Below are positions 46,911 to 59,830 of a DNA stretch of 64,000 bases, piece after piece. Within the stretch, counting starts at the first letter, position 1, and every line of letters begins with the position of its first letter. Origin of the DNA: Megalonaias nervosa (taxonomy: Eukaryota > Mollusca > Bivalvia > Unionida > Unionidae); contig JAECUM010003193.1 of the NCBI GenBank assembly GCA_016617855.1, positions 36,585-100,584 of the forward strand. The letters run 5' to 3'. A program made the translations under genes and the position numbers. The notes under the pieces are model-generated. The model was not told where the DNA came from, made no database searches, and saw only the letters and a list, made by a program, of their open reading frames with translations.

Positions 46911-48217
46911 CCCTGCCACCTGGGGCCCTGCCATTTTCTCTGGAATGATAATGGGAGATTAAATGAGGGATATATCATCCCTTGAACAAGGAAGAGGCAG
47001 GGGCAAAGACTTAATTCACACTTATTTTTCACACACTTTAACATAAAAGAGCAACAGCTTAACATTCAAGTTTGTCCAAAGGTGAAATCTGGCACAGATT
47101 GTAATATAGATGAAATCAGCAGCTGGGAGGAAGCATGAAACCAATTTTTAGGTCTGCAGCACCTCCCATTCATCTTTCAGCCACCATCCTCCTCCTCCCC
47201 CTCCTCACACTTTGACGGGAAATTAAGAGGAGAGAGAGACTTCCAACCCATTAAAAAAATGGTCTATCTCAAAACCCCAACCTTTGAAGAAACATGGAAA
47301 GTCCTGGAGATGACCTCAACTTCCACTCAAAAATCAAGAATGATGGTTTGTGTTCAAAAAGGACTGCTGTATCTATGGGGTTTTCATTGCTCATTTGAAG
47401 ATACTCTAGAATACACAAGAATATGCTATGAAATACACTTGGGCTTGGATAAATTAAGGAAGTGCTGAATACTGTAAAATCCATCTGCTCAGGCTTTGAA
47501 TTGGGGCCCAATATAATTTATCTTTGCACTTGGAGCAGGGAGGGAGTTAGAGCAAACTATGCATTTGGTGTCAGTTGTGGTGTGCATGTTGGTCTCATCT
47601 TAAAAGACAAAAGCAGACTGCAGTAAACTAAAGGTAGCTAAATCTAATTTTTACAATTAAGTATTACAAATATATAAATCTATATACATCCTCATTTAGA
47701 GGTACTGCTCAGGCAGGTCAGCACCCCAAATGTAGAGACAATGTATTTTACAGTATTCTTTCCTCTTGTTTGTTGATAATACTTGAGTTAGATTTAGGCA
47801 TTCTAGGTATTGATTTAATGGAAATTGTTTATTCATTAGAATATGAGCAATCTGGTGTGTGTGTGTGTGTGTGTTTTGCAACAGTGCACTTTTGCAACAG
47901 TGCACAATGACCAATGAGGCACTGATGCATGCCAGAAGTGAAATCTGTGACCCATGGCATATTTTGTTTACAGTTCAGCCTCTCAAAAAAGGTGATTGTT
48001 AACATATGACAAGAACATCACAGAGAGTATATCCTGAGGGCTTTCCTTATCAGCCAGAAGCCAGGTGATTCACCTAGCTACTTTTACTTTACACATGGCT
48101 ACTTTAAAAAAATGAAACTTGTATCCCCATTGGGGAGATCCCCAAAACCACCTGCCTACTTTGGCCACTCAACTTCCAACTTTAAATCGAATGGAAGGCC
48201 CTGATATCTGTGAAGAT
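46911..48217. other. Intergenic, unassigned
   Basis: Slightly GC-richer than average around 47140-47240, with a CT-rich patch 'ccatcctcctcctccccctc'. Frames at 47259-47468 (+) and 47269-47511 (-) overlap each other and neither is recognisable. A short (TG)n lies at 47856-47874. Confidence 0.4.
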
Positions 48218-48600
48218 ATTTTACATTGACTCTAGGTCTTAAAATCTGTAACAGAAATAAAGTGAAACCAACATTTTAAGTAAAAGCAACTAGTAATTTA
48301 TTTCCCTAAAATACAAAGTGAAAATTCATGAGATACTAACAATATTGTGAATTAAATTCCAAATAATCCTAAATGTCCTATCACAAGTCCTAAGATATAT
48401 TATATATACACATTTTCTATTGACCTATATCATAACAGGCTGTGAAGCAATCCAACAGAAAAAAAAACAGTCTAATTGTAAATAAGATTGGCCTTGAACT
48501 CAAATACTATTTAAACTTTCTGTTTACAAGTGACCATGATCTGAAGTACAACTTACAATCATGGACAAAAGTTATGAATAAAGATTAAATATACATAACA
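48218..48600 (-). mobile_element. Solo-LTR-like element, copy D (internally deleted, 383 bp)
   Basis: On the minus strand it starts TGTTATGTATATTTAATC and ends in a decayed terminus. It is bounded by an exact 4-bp duplication AGAT (48214-48217 and 48601-48604). The 3' portion carries 'gggaaataaattactagttg' and 'actttatttctgttacag', matching copies A-C. The middle is shorter than in the 0.9-kb copies. Confidence 0.7.
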
Positions 48601-48604
48601 AGAT

Positions 48605-49274
48605 TACCATAATGTTTATTAGGATTTGGACACATGGGAAGTTGAGTACTGAAAAAGAAATGTAGGGACTATATAAAGAAAATAATTGTGATCCAGGTTA
48701 CTTTATATGCCTATTATGATGCAATATATGAGTAACACATTCCTGCTGATAAGGCTTACAGTGACTGCCCATAGATATAGTTATATAGTACTTAGTGTGA
48801 GACCATTAAGGAAGCCTACTCAGGGAGTCTACCAAGCCATTTTTAAACTGACTGAGCATAAAAAATTTCAAAAGAAACAGATGTCAAAGGGATAAAATGT
48901 ACTTTCTCCAAGTCTATTTACTTTAGATTGAGGAAAACAGCAAAATAAAGTCATTTTAACACAAAAGGCATTCCTTTTTATTGTTAATTTTAGTTAAGAT
49001 ATTGATTGAATAAGTGCTGTATAATTGCATAAGCTGATACCCCACTATAATCAACTATTTTACTTTATGCATTCTCAATTACTAATAATAAATGGTAACT
49101 AATGTCTAAAAAAACCACCAGATTAGAACAGGTAATTTCAATTAAGTTTGTACAAATGATCATAAAATGGTTACATATGACCTTAACATGGTTACACATC
49201 CCACGTGAGGAAATATCCATACATGTCCCACATGACTTGAGCAAATATGCACTTGAAATATCCCAAAATGGCAT
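48605..49274. other. Intergenic, nothing recognised
   Basis: No repeat or gene is identified. Confidence 0.5.
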
Positions 49275-49745
49275 ACATATCATCAATTAGCTTACTTATG
49301 GTAATAGTATACACACCATGAATTAATTTACTTATGCTAATTGTATACACAGCATGAATTAGCTTACTTATGCTAATTGTATACACAGCATGAATTTGCT
49401 TACTTATGCTAATTGTATACACAGCATGAATTTGCTTACTTATGCTAACAGTATACACAGCATGAATTAGCTTATTTATGCTAATTGTATACACAGCATG
49501 AATTAGCTTACTTATGCTAATTGTATACACAGCATGAATTAGCTACTTATGCTAACAGTATACACAGCATGAATTAGCTTATTTATGCTAACTGTATACA
49601 CAGCATGAATTAGCTTATGCTAACAGTATACACAGCATGAATTAGCTTACTTATGCTAATTGTATACACAGCATGAATTAGCTTACTTATGCTAATAGTA
49701 TACACACCATGAATTAGCTTACTTATGCTAGTAGTATACAGCATC
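49275..49745 (+). repeat. Minisatellite, 36-bp units, about 13 copies
   Basis: The unit is 'tacacagcatgaattagctt' followed by 'acttatgctaattgta', with frequent variants 'cagcatgaatttgc' and 'ctaacagta'. The period is a multiple of three, so a minus-strand frame repeats YTISISKLIHAV without stops. There is no evidence that it is expressed. Confidence 0.93.
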
Positions 49746-50454
49746 ATCTATTAGCTTTCTTATGGTAATGTCTTTTGATTTAGTACTTTGATAGTGTGAC
49801 ACTGAATCATAAGCTGACATCACATTTTAATGAACCATCCTACTTACTATTGTTAACTGACACTCTTAAATTACACTAGAACAAAATCAATACTACTTGC
49901 TATTGTTAACTGACACTCTTAAATTACACTAGAACAAAATCATCTGAATTAATCTATACAAAATGAAACACCATCCAGAATTCAAGTTTTGAAATGGCTG
50001 AAATATGAATACAGATAAATCTACCAAAAGGCCATATTAATGTTCAAAGAAATGAATGAACTTTGTCTACAATATTTGAATAGTGAATTACTAATGGCTG
50101 AAATAATGAATAAGTGTTTATCTAATCTCTCTTCTGGTTTGCCCAGTACTGGTTCTTAAGTGATGATTTGTTAATTTTGGGGGCTGTGGGGTGGGCTGAC
50201 ATTTTCATCGGAACCAGAATACTTTTAATTAAAACTTTTAGCTCAAGATCATCAATATTTTTAGCTAAAATAGTGGAGGAAGTAACTATATTTTCCCCTA
50301 CAAATTGGAATAAATATATTTCTTCAAGCTATATAGGGGTTTTAATCTCTTTTTCAAAATAAATTACTGTTTATATCCATAAAGCACTCATAATTCTATA
50401 TGCATCTATTGATCATCCCTCAAAAGCATTGTTTACAGAACTCAAATGATTCAC
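49746..50454. other. Intergenic with one tandem duplication
   Basis: The passage 'ctattgttaactgacactct', 'taaattacactagaacaaaa' is repeated in tandem at about 49847-49942. Nothing else is seen. Confidence 0.55.
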
Positions 50455-50930
50455 AACACATGTATATGAAAGGATAGATTTTCACAAGGCAGTTCTTGTA
50501 TATAAATGTCTACATGGAACTGCACCAGAGCATCTTCAGGACTTATTCGGGCCTTTTCAACACAATACCAGTTGAGATCAATATCACAAGGAAACCTTCT
50601 AGCAACAAAACCAAGAACAGAGCAATTTAAAAAAGAGCTTCCAATACTCTGGTACAGTTCTTTGGAACAAGCTTCCACTACATGTAAAATCTGCTGAAAA
50701 TATTAGAGTATTTAAGAAGAGATAATCATGAGCATGTATGTATTTCTAATAGATAATGGAATTTAGTATTTTAATACTAAACATGTTAAAATAAACAGTA
50801 ATTATTGCTATCTTTCATATAATGCACATTGTTATACTCTCCTTAAAAGGGCCTCAAGGGAGAATAGTCCTTGACTAAATGAGTCACCCTCTATAAATAA
50901 AGTATTATTATTATTATTATTATTATTATA
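50455..50930 (+). pseudogene. Non-LTR retrotransposon 3' remnant with (ATT)n tail
   Basis: The plus strand reads DFHKAVLVYKCLHGTAPEHL, QDLFGPF, a frame change, LLATKPRTEQFKK, SFQYSGTVLWNKLP and VKSAENIRVFKK before a stop. This is the standard C-terminus of CR1/Jockey-like reverse transcriptases. A non-coding tail with 'ccctctataaataaagt' ends in a (TTA)n microsatellite (about 50905-50929), a common 3' end for such elements. The copy has frameshifts and is strongly 5'-truncated. Confidence 0.85.
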
Positions 50931-51984
50931 AAATGAAAACAATAAACTAAAATATGTACTAAGTGACATTAGGCACAAGTCAGAAGTTAGAGACCAAGCT
51001 TGCCATTATGGCACTGTAGACTCACAAGTACAGTACTGTAACTTCCTGAGCAAAGACATCTCATGCTGAGGAGAAATACTGCTATAATGCCTTGTAAATT
51101 TAACAGGAAGCAATTTTGCCTGACCTCGTTGAAATGGAAAATGATTTTTGTCATATGAGAGAGTTCTAGAACCGATGGCTGTGGACCAACAATCAATTAT
51201 TGCACTTAAATATGTCCCAATTTGTCAAGAGTGAATACAATAATTATATTACAAGTGGGTTAAGAAAATGGGTAACACTGATTGAAGCTTTTTCAATCCT
51301 ACATGACAGCAAGATTACCTTGTGTGATTTTAGAAAACAGAATAAACATAACTTCAATAGAGAATAATTAGATCTCATGGCTGTAGAGAAACAAAACCCA
51401 TGCCAATCACTTGTCTGGCAAACAGGTCAGGTTAAAAGAAGAACTTGTCAATATATAGGAATAAAGAATTAAAAAGTGAAAATCATGGGAGAATGAAGAA
51501 AACATGAGGAATAATGATTAAATGCTGATATAAATTAAGCCAACCACTCTTACATGCCAACCCTACTGTCTCTGTTGACAATAAAACTGAAAACAATTGC
51601 CTTAAGATCCAAGTCAAGAAGGGCAATAATTCCTATGAAATCATGTGATAACAGAGATTGATCAAGAAACACATCTTTCAATAACCGTTATAAATAGGAC
51701 TGATTTTACATCCACAAATTCTAACATAATATGTCACTCAGCTGAGGCGAAATCTTGGACTTTATCTTTCACAAACTCATAAAGTTTAGGACTTTATTTT
51801 AAAGTCCTATCCATACCACATTCTTATGTAATGTTTCTGACATCATACAGATGGGTTACTTTTAAATAATATAACACACTCATGAAGATTATTTAGTACA
51901 GTGACTTCAATTATATTTCAAAATTGTGATGCCCATAGCGGACAAGACCAAGTAACTGTACTGTATCATTTGAGTCAGTTGTTG
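50931..51984. other. Intergenic, nothing recognised
   Basis: AT-rich. A 69-codon minus-strand frame at 50987-51196 is unidentified. Confidence 0.5.
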
Positions 51985-52190
51985 TAAAGTGGTTTGTATA
52001 TTTAATTTGTATTGTGAGATTGACATTTATCCATATTTGAGGGTAGGAGTGTGGGTCTACCTAACTAATGTCTTTTTTGTTACAAACAACATACTACATA
52101 GCTAATATTGTCTGTGATTTTAGATTATATGTGTGTGTGATTTAGATTTTTAACGTAGCTTTAACAATTTTTCAGTCATATTGCTACAAT
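51985..52190 (+). mobile_element. LTR-family fragment (5' part, variant)
   Basis: The words 'gtttgtatatttaatttgta', 'ttgtgagattg', 'ctaactaatgtctttt' and 'aacaacatactacatagcta' align with 60455-60625. They are related to the start of copies A-D. The right part of the element is missing and a SINE follows directly. Confidence 0.5.
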
Positions 52191-52194
52191 GTCT

Positions 52195-52446
52195 GCAGTG
52201 TGACAGTTTATAGTGATGTCTAGCACTGGGGCATCATGCTGCAGACAAGTGGCATGATGTCCCACCCAGTCACATTATCCTGACACCAGGCTGACCAGTC
52301 CTAACACTAACCTCTTAATGCTGAGTGCCTAGCGAGGCAGCTGTTAGTACCATTTTTATAAGTCTTTGGTATGACTTGGTTGGGGATCGAACCCATGACC
52401 TCCAGCATCTAAGGCGGACACTCTAACCATTAGGCCACTGGAGCAG
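52195..52446 (-). mobile_element. tRNA-derived SINE
   Basis: The minus strand from 52444 reads 'gctccagtggcctaatggtt', 'agagtgtccgcc', then 'gtcatgggttcgatcccc' (plus-strand box B 52382-52394, box A 52421-52440). The boxes are correctly spaced for a tRNA-like head of about 72 nt, followed by a body without tRNA similarity. The head's intact promoter makes this the best-preserved SINE in the window. The acceptor stem does not pair convincingly, so it is not scored as a tRNA gene. Confidence 0.78.
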
Positions 52447-52539
52447 TCAAATAATAAGGTCAAATTACATGTGAAGCTTTAGTTTGTTGTCCACAATGTC
52501 ACATGATTTTCATGCAAACTGAAATTGGAAGGGTGGGGC

Positions 52540-53330
52540 TTTGTTAAAGAAATGGATTTCTTTACTCCTGGCAATTAAATCTGTAAGTGTTTCAGGAGAA
52601 AATCATCTTTAGGCAAATTTTTAAAGCTAAAATTATGAACTATAAATTTAAAAAAAAACATGTAATGAGACTGAATATATTAAAAGCCATAAGTAATGCT
52701 CAATACCCAAGATAACAAAATACAAAAGGTAAATGTTTTAGGCACTCTCACATGGCAATGCTAGCAGGAGTAAAACTCTTTTTCTGCCAAATGTATTAAA
52801 ACTTGCATCCAAATATTTAAGCATTTCAAATGTGGCCAAAAGTTCAAAAATAATTCTTTGTAAATTAATTTATAACTTACATGTGGTTTTTGGTACAAGA
52901 AGTATGTTTTTACTGGAGCTAAATTAAAATCAGAAACAAACACAATTACTGGCAAACAAATATCTATAATTTTGATAAGAAATTCTGATCCTAATGAAAA
53001 CAATGCAGATAGTGTATGCTAGCCTACAACTGTACATTTTCACTAACATTATTCCTATTTAATACTTATTATTTTTTTTTTTAAGTTTACAATTATTTTT
53101 TGTAAATAAGTTTATAAATCAGATGTGGTTTTTGTTAAGGAAATGTTTTTATTTGAGTAAAATTAACACAAAGAAACAAAAATGGTTACTTGAAAGCAAA
53201 AAGCTATAAAAGAGAAGAAAATTATGATCCTTAATTACAACACTGAAGATAGTTTATACTAGCTTGCAATCGAACATTTTCATTAACACTATTTTAATAT
53301 TATCCTTTTTCTTCAGTTATAAATTACAGT
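52540..53330 (+). repeat. Dispersed repeat R2 (second copy)
   Basis: Aligns by eye with 1130-2170 in the same order of shared words and, like it, leads into an R3 tandem array. An internal duplication of about 360 bp is visible ('acatgtggtttttgg' and 'agatgtggtttttgt'). Confidence 0.5.
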
Positions 53331-53339
53331 TTCCAAATT

Positions 53340-53760
53340 TTAACACTATTGGATGGGAAATAGTCTGTAGATCTAGAAAGGTAACAAAGTTTAGCCAACC
53401 ATATGCAGGGTATCTCATTAATATGCACAGATCTCACTTATCATAAAACCTGTCAACAACAATAAAAATACAATATTAAGGTCAAAGAAATCCAACTGGT
53501 TTAGAGCTTCATAGTTGTAACAAGCTTAGCCAATCAGATTTTGCTTACAACTCAAACTCAACCATTATGCATGGATTTCACTCATAATCATTTAACCATG
53601 ATCTTGATGACTAAGGCCAAGTTTGATCAAAACCTTATGAAAATTACAGTCTCTAGAGTGGTAAAAAACCTTAGACAATCTAATGTAAGATCACATAAAT
53701 ATGCATTGACCTTGCACATAAAACCAAGAAATTCTACCCAAATAAAATACTGAACACAAC
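53340..53760 (+). repeat. R3 tandem array
   Basis: Three diverged units contain 'aatatgcacagatctcactt', 'aaacctgtcaacaa' and 'gtaacaagcttagccaatca', as at 2235-3060. Confidence 0.55.
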
Positions 53761-53768
53761 AATAAGAC

Positions 53769-54040
53769 TGATTCTGATAAAGATGTTACAGCAACAATGA
53801 GTAATTTCTCAAGTAAATAAGATTATATAAAATCTAAGACACAATAGCAGAACCAGGATGAGTCAAAAATTCATTTTGTAGAAACTTCTAAATTGTCAAC
53901 AAGATAAAATCTGTTACTAAAACTATAATAAGGAACATGGCAAGCATTAGGAACAACAGAATTTCCATGGAAGAATTCCAACATCCTATACCCAGACCCA
54001 AATAGACATATTTACGTCCACTGATAATGATCCTAATATT

Positions 54041-54096
<56 letters not shown>

Positions 54097-54193
54097 ACAA
54101 TGAACTTGATTTTGGACACAGTCAAGTACTATATACATAACATAATCATGGAGTACAAATTTAACAATCAATGCAAATTAAATAAACATAACA
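53769..54193 (-). mobile_element. Solo-LTR-like element, copy E5 (425 bp) with (CA)n expansion
   Basis: The minus strand starts TGTTATGTTTATTTAATTTG and continues with 'gtccaaaatcaagttcat' and 'gttaaatattaggatcatta', all found in copy B. The two are separated here by a (GT)n run that appears as (CA)n at 54042-54099. A 4-bp duplication AGAC flanks the element (53765-53768, 54194-54197). The far end is decayed. Confidence 0.65.
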
Positions 54194-54197
54194 AGAC

Positions 54198-54559
54198 TGT
54201 ATTTATATCATGCATCTGCATGACTGCACATTATGCCCTTGTTCAAAAGAGTAGAAACATCTTGATTTAGAGAAGTCATAGTTGTTCTTTAGTATTGGAA
54301 AAATCTGATTGATTGCATGGAGAAAGTGTGATAAACCCTTCTTATTCAGATGGATTTATCTTTTGCCATTAGGTGCTCCAGAACTAATCTAGACTTGGTC
54401 ACAAATCCATGTTCAATGCCTATTATTTTGTAATTCCACTCATGACATAGATGTTCAATTAGAGCATTCAACTCACGAATATGTGCCAATTATTGGGCAT
54501 GCAGTGCATACAAAGACTGAGCAGTTAGGATTTTCCAAATATATGTTGTTTAGGATGTT
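54198..54559. other. Intergenic, nothing recognised
   Basis: Ordinary AT-rich sequence. Confidence 0.5.
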
Positions 54560-55500
54560 ATAAAAAGTGGTTGCAATCTGGTCAGTAAGAACATTTTTAA
54601 CAGCATCATTGCATATCAGCATCATTGGTCCAATATTCAGATGCCTTATCACCAAGAAGCTTTCTTTCAGAGTTGGTCAAATTCTGTTGATCAGCTTTTC
54701 AGGTAATGATATTCAGATCTTTTTTATTTTTAGTAACGGTGGCCATATCTGAATGCAGATCAACATCAATTGCATAAACCTTCAACATCATCTCAGATGA
54801 TTTTTCTAATTTTGCAAAAGTCTGTTGAGTGGTCTTTTAGAAGTTGTTCCAAGGCTTTTTATATTTTTAGTTGCATTTGATCAATTCATGTAGAGGAGTT
54901 TTGAAGTGAAGTTCCTTAAATGTTTCTCCGTTTAGTAATGGTGGCCATACTTGAGTGTGAAAATCAGCATCATTTGTACAAACTGAAACTATTTTATGTC
55001 AAGATGCTTGCTGTAAATTCTGTTGAGCAGTTTATGAGTTTTCCAAAGGTGTTCAAGTTTTAGCAATGATGACTATAACTGATGGTGAATCAGCATGTTT
55101 GAACTGAACTTTTGTTCCATTTTCACTAATAGTGCTCATATTAAATTGCTGATTAGCATCATCTGTGTAACTTTTAAAGTCCTCTAATATTCAGGAAGAG
55201 TAGTATTATCCCCATGATGACTTTGATATCGATTCAGGGGAGTAAAAATAACACAATTTCAAGACTGCCAATGTAGCAACCATTGTGAATGTTCAAGTGA
55301 TTCATTTGTGACCAACTAAACCTGTCATGAATGTGTGTTTAAAGTTTCCAAGCAACCCTTCAAGTAGTTAGGGAGGAGTAGCGATAAGAAGCTAGTTCTA
55401 AATGGCCAGACAGACAGACATATAAAAGGCCATCCCTTAAGCTCTACTAGTCTATGTCTAATAGAACTAAAAATGGAACTACTCAGATCATATTAGAACA
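54560..55500 (+). repeat. R1-related tandem-like repeat
   Basis: Units of about 190-220 bp repeat 'agtaa.ggtggccatat.tg', 'gatcagcatcatttgtac', 'attctgttgagcagttt' and 'gtt.ccaaggctttt'. The block ends in the R1 end module ('ggccatcccttaagctctac', 'tagtctatg'). It resembles 25850-26200. Confidence 0.55.
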
Positions 55501-56029
55501 AACTGCATTTTTGCATCCTGATTATTGCTGTCTGCTTATTCCACAGCACTGTAAAATTCAGAACCACTTGTGAAAAATCTCCAGATATCTGATGTGTGAG
55601 TTACAATTGCTGACAATCCTCACCAATTATAGATTTTTTCAGAGCCTTTCAGCATAATCCATGACACCAAATATATAATGTATATTCGCATTTGCTTCAG
55701 GTTGCAAAGAATACTGTCAATTCAATTTTCAATTCAATATTCTCATCACTTTTGTGGTTTTGGCAAAAAAAATATCATTTTTGCTGGTACCCTAAATTTG
55801 TAAACCAGAAAAGTGATCCATGTTTCCGCTGAGTGTACATTGTTTCTTGGGTCTTTAAATTCATGATTGAAGAAATACTCAACAAGAGGCTCAAGTACGC
55901 CTGATAGCACTCATATGGCTTATATTAACATTTCACTAAGCAGGTTTATGTAAACTATCTCCCAAACTTTATAACATGTTAGTTTTTACCTATTTTACTA
56001 TACCTTGATAAAAATTGTTTATAAAGATG
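55501..56029. other. Intergenic, nothing recognised
   Basis: No gene or shared repeat is seen. Confidence 0.5.
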
Positions 56030-57060
56030 ATGATAAATTAATATGCAGTCTGTTGCTCATAACATAAGTCATCCAAGATCATGATGATAATAAACCAACA
56101 AATCCAAAATACGGCTTCAGAAGTTGTAACAAGCCCAGTCATTAATATGCATAGATCCAGCCAGGCCTGGCACGTGGTGTTTTTCTTGTGTGTGCGATGA
56201 ATATTTTTGGTGCCTTTCCAAAAAAAATTTCTAATAAATTGCAAATAAAATGAACAGGAAATGAAAAGGTGCCTGTGTGCATCGCGCACTTCGCACATGC
56301 AACCAGCCGGGTCTGGATCCAGCTCATTACTGACAGTCAAAAATCTTGATGGCAGAAGCATATAGTCCAAGTTTAATCAAAACTGGATCACCAAACAAAT
56401 TAGCTTCCCCATCGGTAACAAGCTCAGCCCATCATATGCAAGATTAATGATAAATATTCATGGCTGTCTGTTGCTCATTATCAAGCCCATCCAATACTTT
56501 GACATTATAACTAAATATTTCAAGACTGATAAAAGAAATCAGATGAGGTATATAGCTTCCAGAAGGGTAGCAAGCACAGCCAATCAAAGCAAGATCAGCT
56601 CAACAATATGCATGCATTTCACACATTATCGGACTTGTTCAATTTTGGTTCAGCATGGCTCAGTGTGGTGTCATCTGCATACAGGCCAGAAAGAAACTGG
56701 TTTTCCTGTCTTAAGGCTTATGTATCACTTCATTAACATGCATGGATCATTATTGAAATCATCAGACATCTGAATAATATAAACACATATTCCAATCAGA
56801 TTAGAAATATGGGCTTCAAAGTGGTAACAAAGTTAGCGAATCAGTTACAAGATCATCTCATATATACTTAAGGATCTTGCTCATAATCAAATTCATCTGA
56901 GATTGTGATGATACAAATCACAGTTCCATGTCTGATTGAATTTGGAACAGAAATATGGATTCCTGTGTGGTAACAAGCAGTAGTTGGTGGACTGATGCTT
57001 ACTTTATGATAGATGATGCATGATAGACACAGGATGAAACTATAAGCCCACTTGGCCTTA
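56030..57060 (+). repeat. R3 tandem array with terminal module
   Basis: Six or so units carry 'atatgcatggat', 'ctcattatc.a..tcatcca', 'gatgata.aaac', 'gatcaaaactggatca' and 'ggtaacaagc'. The second unit is interrupted by a GC-richer piece (56160-56320, 'tggcacgtggtgtttttctt', 'catcgcgcacttcgcac'). It ends in 'tagatgatgcatgatagaca', 'cagg', equal to the module at 43450-43500. Confidence 0.6.
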
Positions 57061-58929
57061 TGGCCAATACTGATACTACTGCCGGCCATTTTGAGAGTAA
57101 TGACCAATTTGTTTCAAATAAAACAATTAATGAACCATTTCTCATTAATTTTGCAAACATTTTCAATTTAAAAATAAAAAAAGCCAGAAATGTATCTTTA
57201 ACATTTGACAACTGTTGAGCAATTTACAGTTATAGTAAAAGTCACATGGGTCATGTATGTGCATTTTCTCATTTTAGATTAAATATAAATTGTTCTTTTA
57301 AACTTTAATTCTAATTTTCTTTAGCCAAAGTCTATTCAGTCCTGATTATTGAATGCTCTTCATCTTAACTGTCAACAAGAAACTCCAGATGAAAATTATT
57401 GATGTCTATGGTCTTGTACAATGGTGGCCATGTACTAAACTTGGGTCAAGAAAAGAGCACATTGAGAGGAATTGTCACAATATAGGATAGTACAAATTTG
57501 TTTATCAATATGTGTAGTTTCATTGTGATATCACTTTGTGGAACATTCAATCCAGATTGTACTGGATCCCACCTTTAGGTTCATTTCATCCAAAAATGTC
57601 TAAGTACTTTAACATTGATTTTCCCGTATGCACTTTTTGGGGCATCTAAATAATGACCTTCCAAAGGAATGTGGATGTATCATAATCCAAATGAAGTGAA
57701 TACATGAACTTGCCACTTAAAGGTATGTAGAATCAAATTCTAAAAAATTAGACCCATTACTGAAATAGTCGGTGTTGAATGCCTACATGACCTGTGTGAC
57801 TGGTACTATAGAAGTATTTAAACTTGAATATTTATTTATTTTCACCCCTAGGACAAAATTAATAAATGATTTTCACCATCACAAGAATAATAAGAAAAGT
57901 AAAGATTGTAATATTACAGAAGTTGAAATAGATCATTTTGCTTTATGACGTTAATGTGAACAAAAGTTAGAGTAGACAGCATCTGGTATCAATAATGCAG
58001 TGTATATACAGCCAATGTTTGATATTCTGGTTAATGGTACTCGTAATGTAAATAGGAAGGCTTTAATAAAAGCCCATAATATTTAAAAAGTCTGAAAGCT
58101 TTGACGTTAATACATTTCTGCAAATGTCAGTGGTATTTTTACTGGTTAAAGCACACAACATGGTAAAATGCCAGTTGTCTGGACTCTGTGGAGGGCATTA
58201 ATTTCATCCATATAATTGATTTTAATTGAATGGGGATTTAAATTTTCAGGGGACATGGTGGGAGATGGTATGGCAATCAGTATCAGTAAACACAAAATAC
58301 ATTCTACTGTACTCTGAAATTTTTTTTTAATTACACCAATATCCAGGGGGTGAATAGGGAAGATGGAGAATAATTTGTGTATATATTTTACCCTCATTAT
58401 AATGCTGTCCACTGGGGGCACAAAGTATACCAACCTATGTTTTTTTTAAGTGAGGTCATTGTATAATGAAGCACATGATACATATACCTGTACTACCACT
58501 TGAATCAATGATGAAAAGGGATCCATGACTCTGACTCTGAGAGCAACAAGGATGATGTCCCCCCAAAAATGAACAGACTAGTTTAATTTGGCTTCTTTGT
58601 GCTTTTTTCACATGTACCTGCCTTGCGCATTTTTGGCCAGAAAATAATGGTTCCATATAAATGTTTGATTCTACTGATTAACTTATTCATATACACATTT
58701 GATTCTATTGATTAACTTGTACATTCCTACCTCACAAAAAACCCTATTAGCAGCTTCCTATCTGTGAACAATAAAGGCCCACTATTCTTACTCTCAATGA
58801 AACAGATGTTCTTTCCCCAAGTCATCAATAGTAGCATTAACCTATCTGATATACTGGTTGATCACAGGGGTTATTAAATCATCTGGATTATGACCAATTA
58901 GTGCATAACAAACAACAATGATCCCTATA
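57061..58929. other. Intergenic, mostly unassigned
   Basis: AT-rich DNA. A single unit related to the 95-bp minisatellite lies at about 58395-58475. The direct repeat 'cacatttgattctattgatt' and 'tgtttgattctactgatt' lies near 58660-58715. No host gene is recognised. Confidence 0.45.
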
Positions 58930-59830
58930 TATCTAGTATGCAGGTCAGGGCTACAGACAAGTACATAAGCAACTGTTGACTACACAGTTTGGTTGGGTTA
59001 TGGGACAATTTTTGGGATGAAATTAATGACTTAGCTAGAATAAACTCCAGGTGTAGGAAAAATGGCATGAAAGTAAACACAGACAAGACTAAAGTATTAA
59101 TGATTACTACCATACTAAAGAAAGCAAAAATTGGAAAAGAACATTTCAAATCTTAAGTTGAATTAAAGCTGCTTACAAATGGTTATCATGACAAAATCCT
59201 TGGGGTGATAGTTGACAACAAATTGCAGTGGAATGGACATATTCAAGTCACATGTCATAGGTTGATTCATGTATATCGTTATTTAGCAAGATAAGACCAT
59301 ATCTATGAACTAAACATTGGTTAATATATTACAAATGCTATATTCAAACATACCTAGACTACTGTAATGTTATCAAGAGAAACACTTCTGACAAGAATAT
59401 TTACAAATTATTCCACTTGCAGAAAGAGCTTGCAGACTCATCCTAGATAATGCTGAAAGCATCCCAAATGAAATGAAAGATGTTAAAGTGTTAACAGTAA
59501 GTGAACAAATATTTTTGAGAAAGGCTAGACTTATGCATAAAGTTTCAAACAATATGGCCCCATTATAAAGTATCTCAATGAACAATTTCATGCTAGAAAA
59601 CAAGGCAAAACTCCCAAGTTAAGATCAATTTTAGCTAACTACGCTTCTATCCCAAAATTAAGAAAAGTTTTCAATATTCAGGATCTCTAATTTGGAATGG
59701 AATCCCATAGAAAATTAGAGAAAGTACAAACATAAATGCATTTAATTATAATCTAAGAATCTTAAGATGGCATCAAGAATGGCAGTAAGAAAGATTTAGA
59801 ATTGAAAAAGGACAAAAATAATATAAAATT
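58930..59830 (+). pseudogene. Non-LTR retrotransposon, reverse transcriptase remnant
   Basis: Plus-strand pieces give WDEINDLARINSRCRKNGMK, then VNTDKTKVLMI, LGVIVDNKLQWNGHI, RPYL...WLIYYKCYIQTYLDYCNVI-like text, YKLFHLQKELAD and finally SGSLIWNGIP. These are the consecutive blocks after the catalytic motif in CR1/Jockey-type reverse transcriptases. Many stops and shifts are present. It is the same family as 29640-30310 in the opposite orientation. Confidence 0.8.

Noticed and set aside
46616..47065. Overlapping 110-136 codon frames on both strands
   Set aside because: They coincide with a SINE-like element also present at 14385-14605. Its higher GC lowers stop frequency.
52372..52446. Functional tRNA gene
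   Set aside because: The boxes are good, but the acceptor stem does not pair convincingly and a long non-tRNA body follows, as in a SINE.
56142..56370. 110-codon minus-strand frame in a GC-richer patch
   Set aside because: It lies within an R3 array unit and has no recognisable domain.
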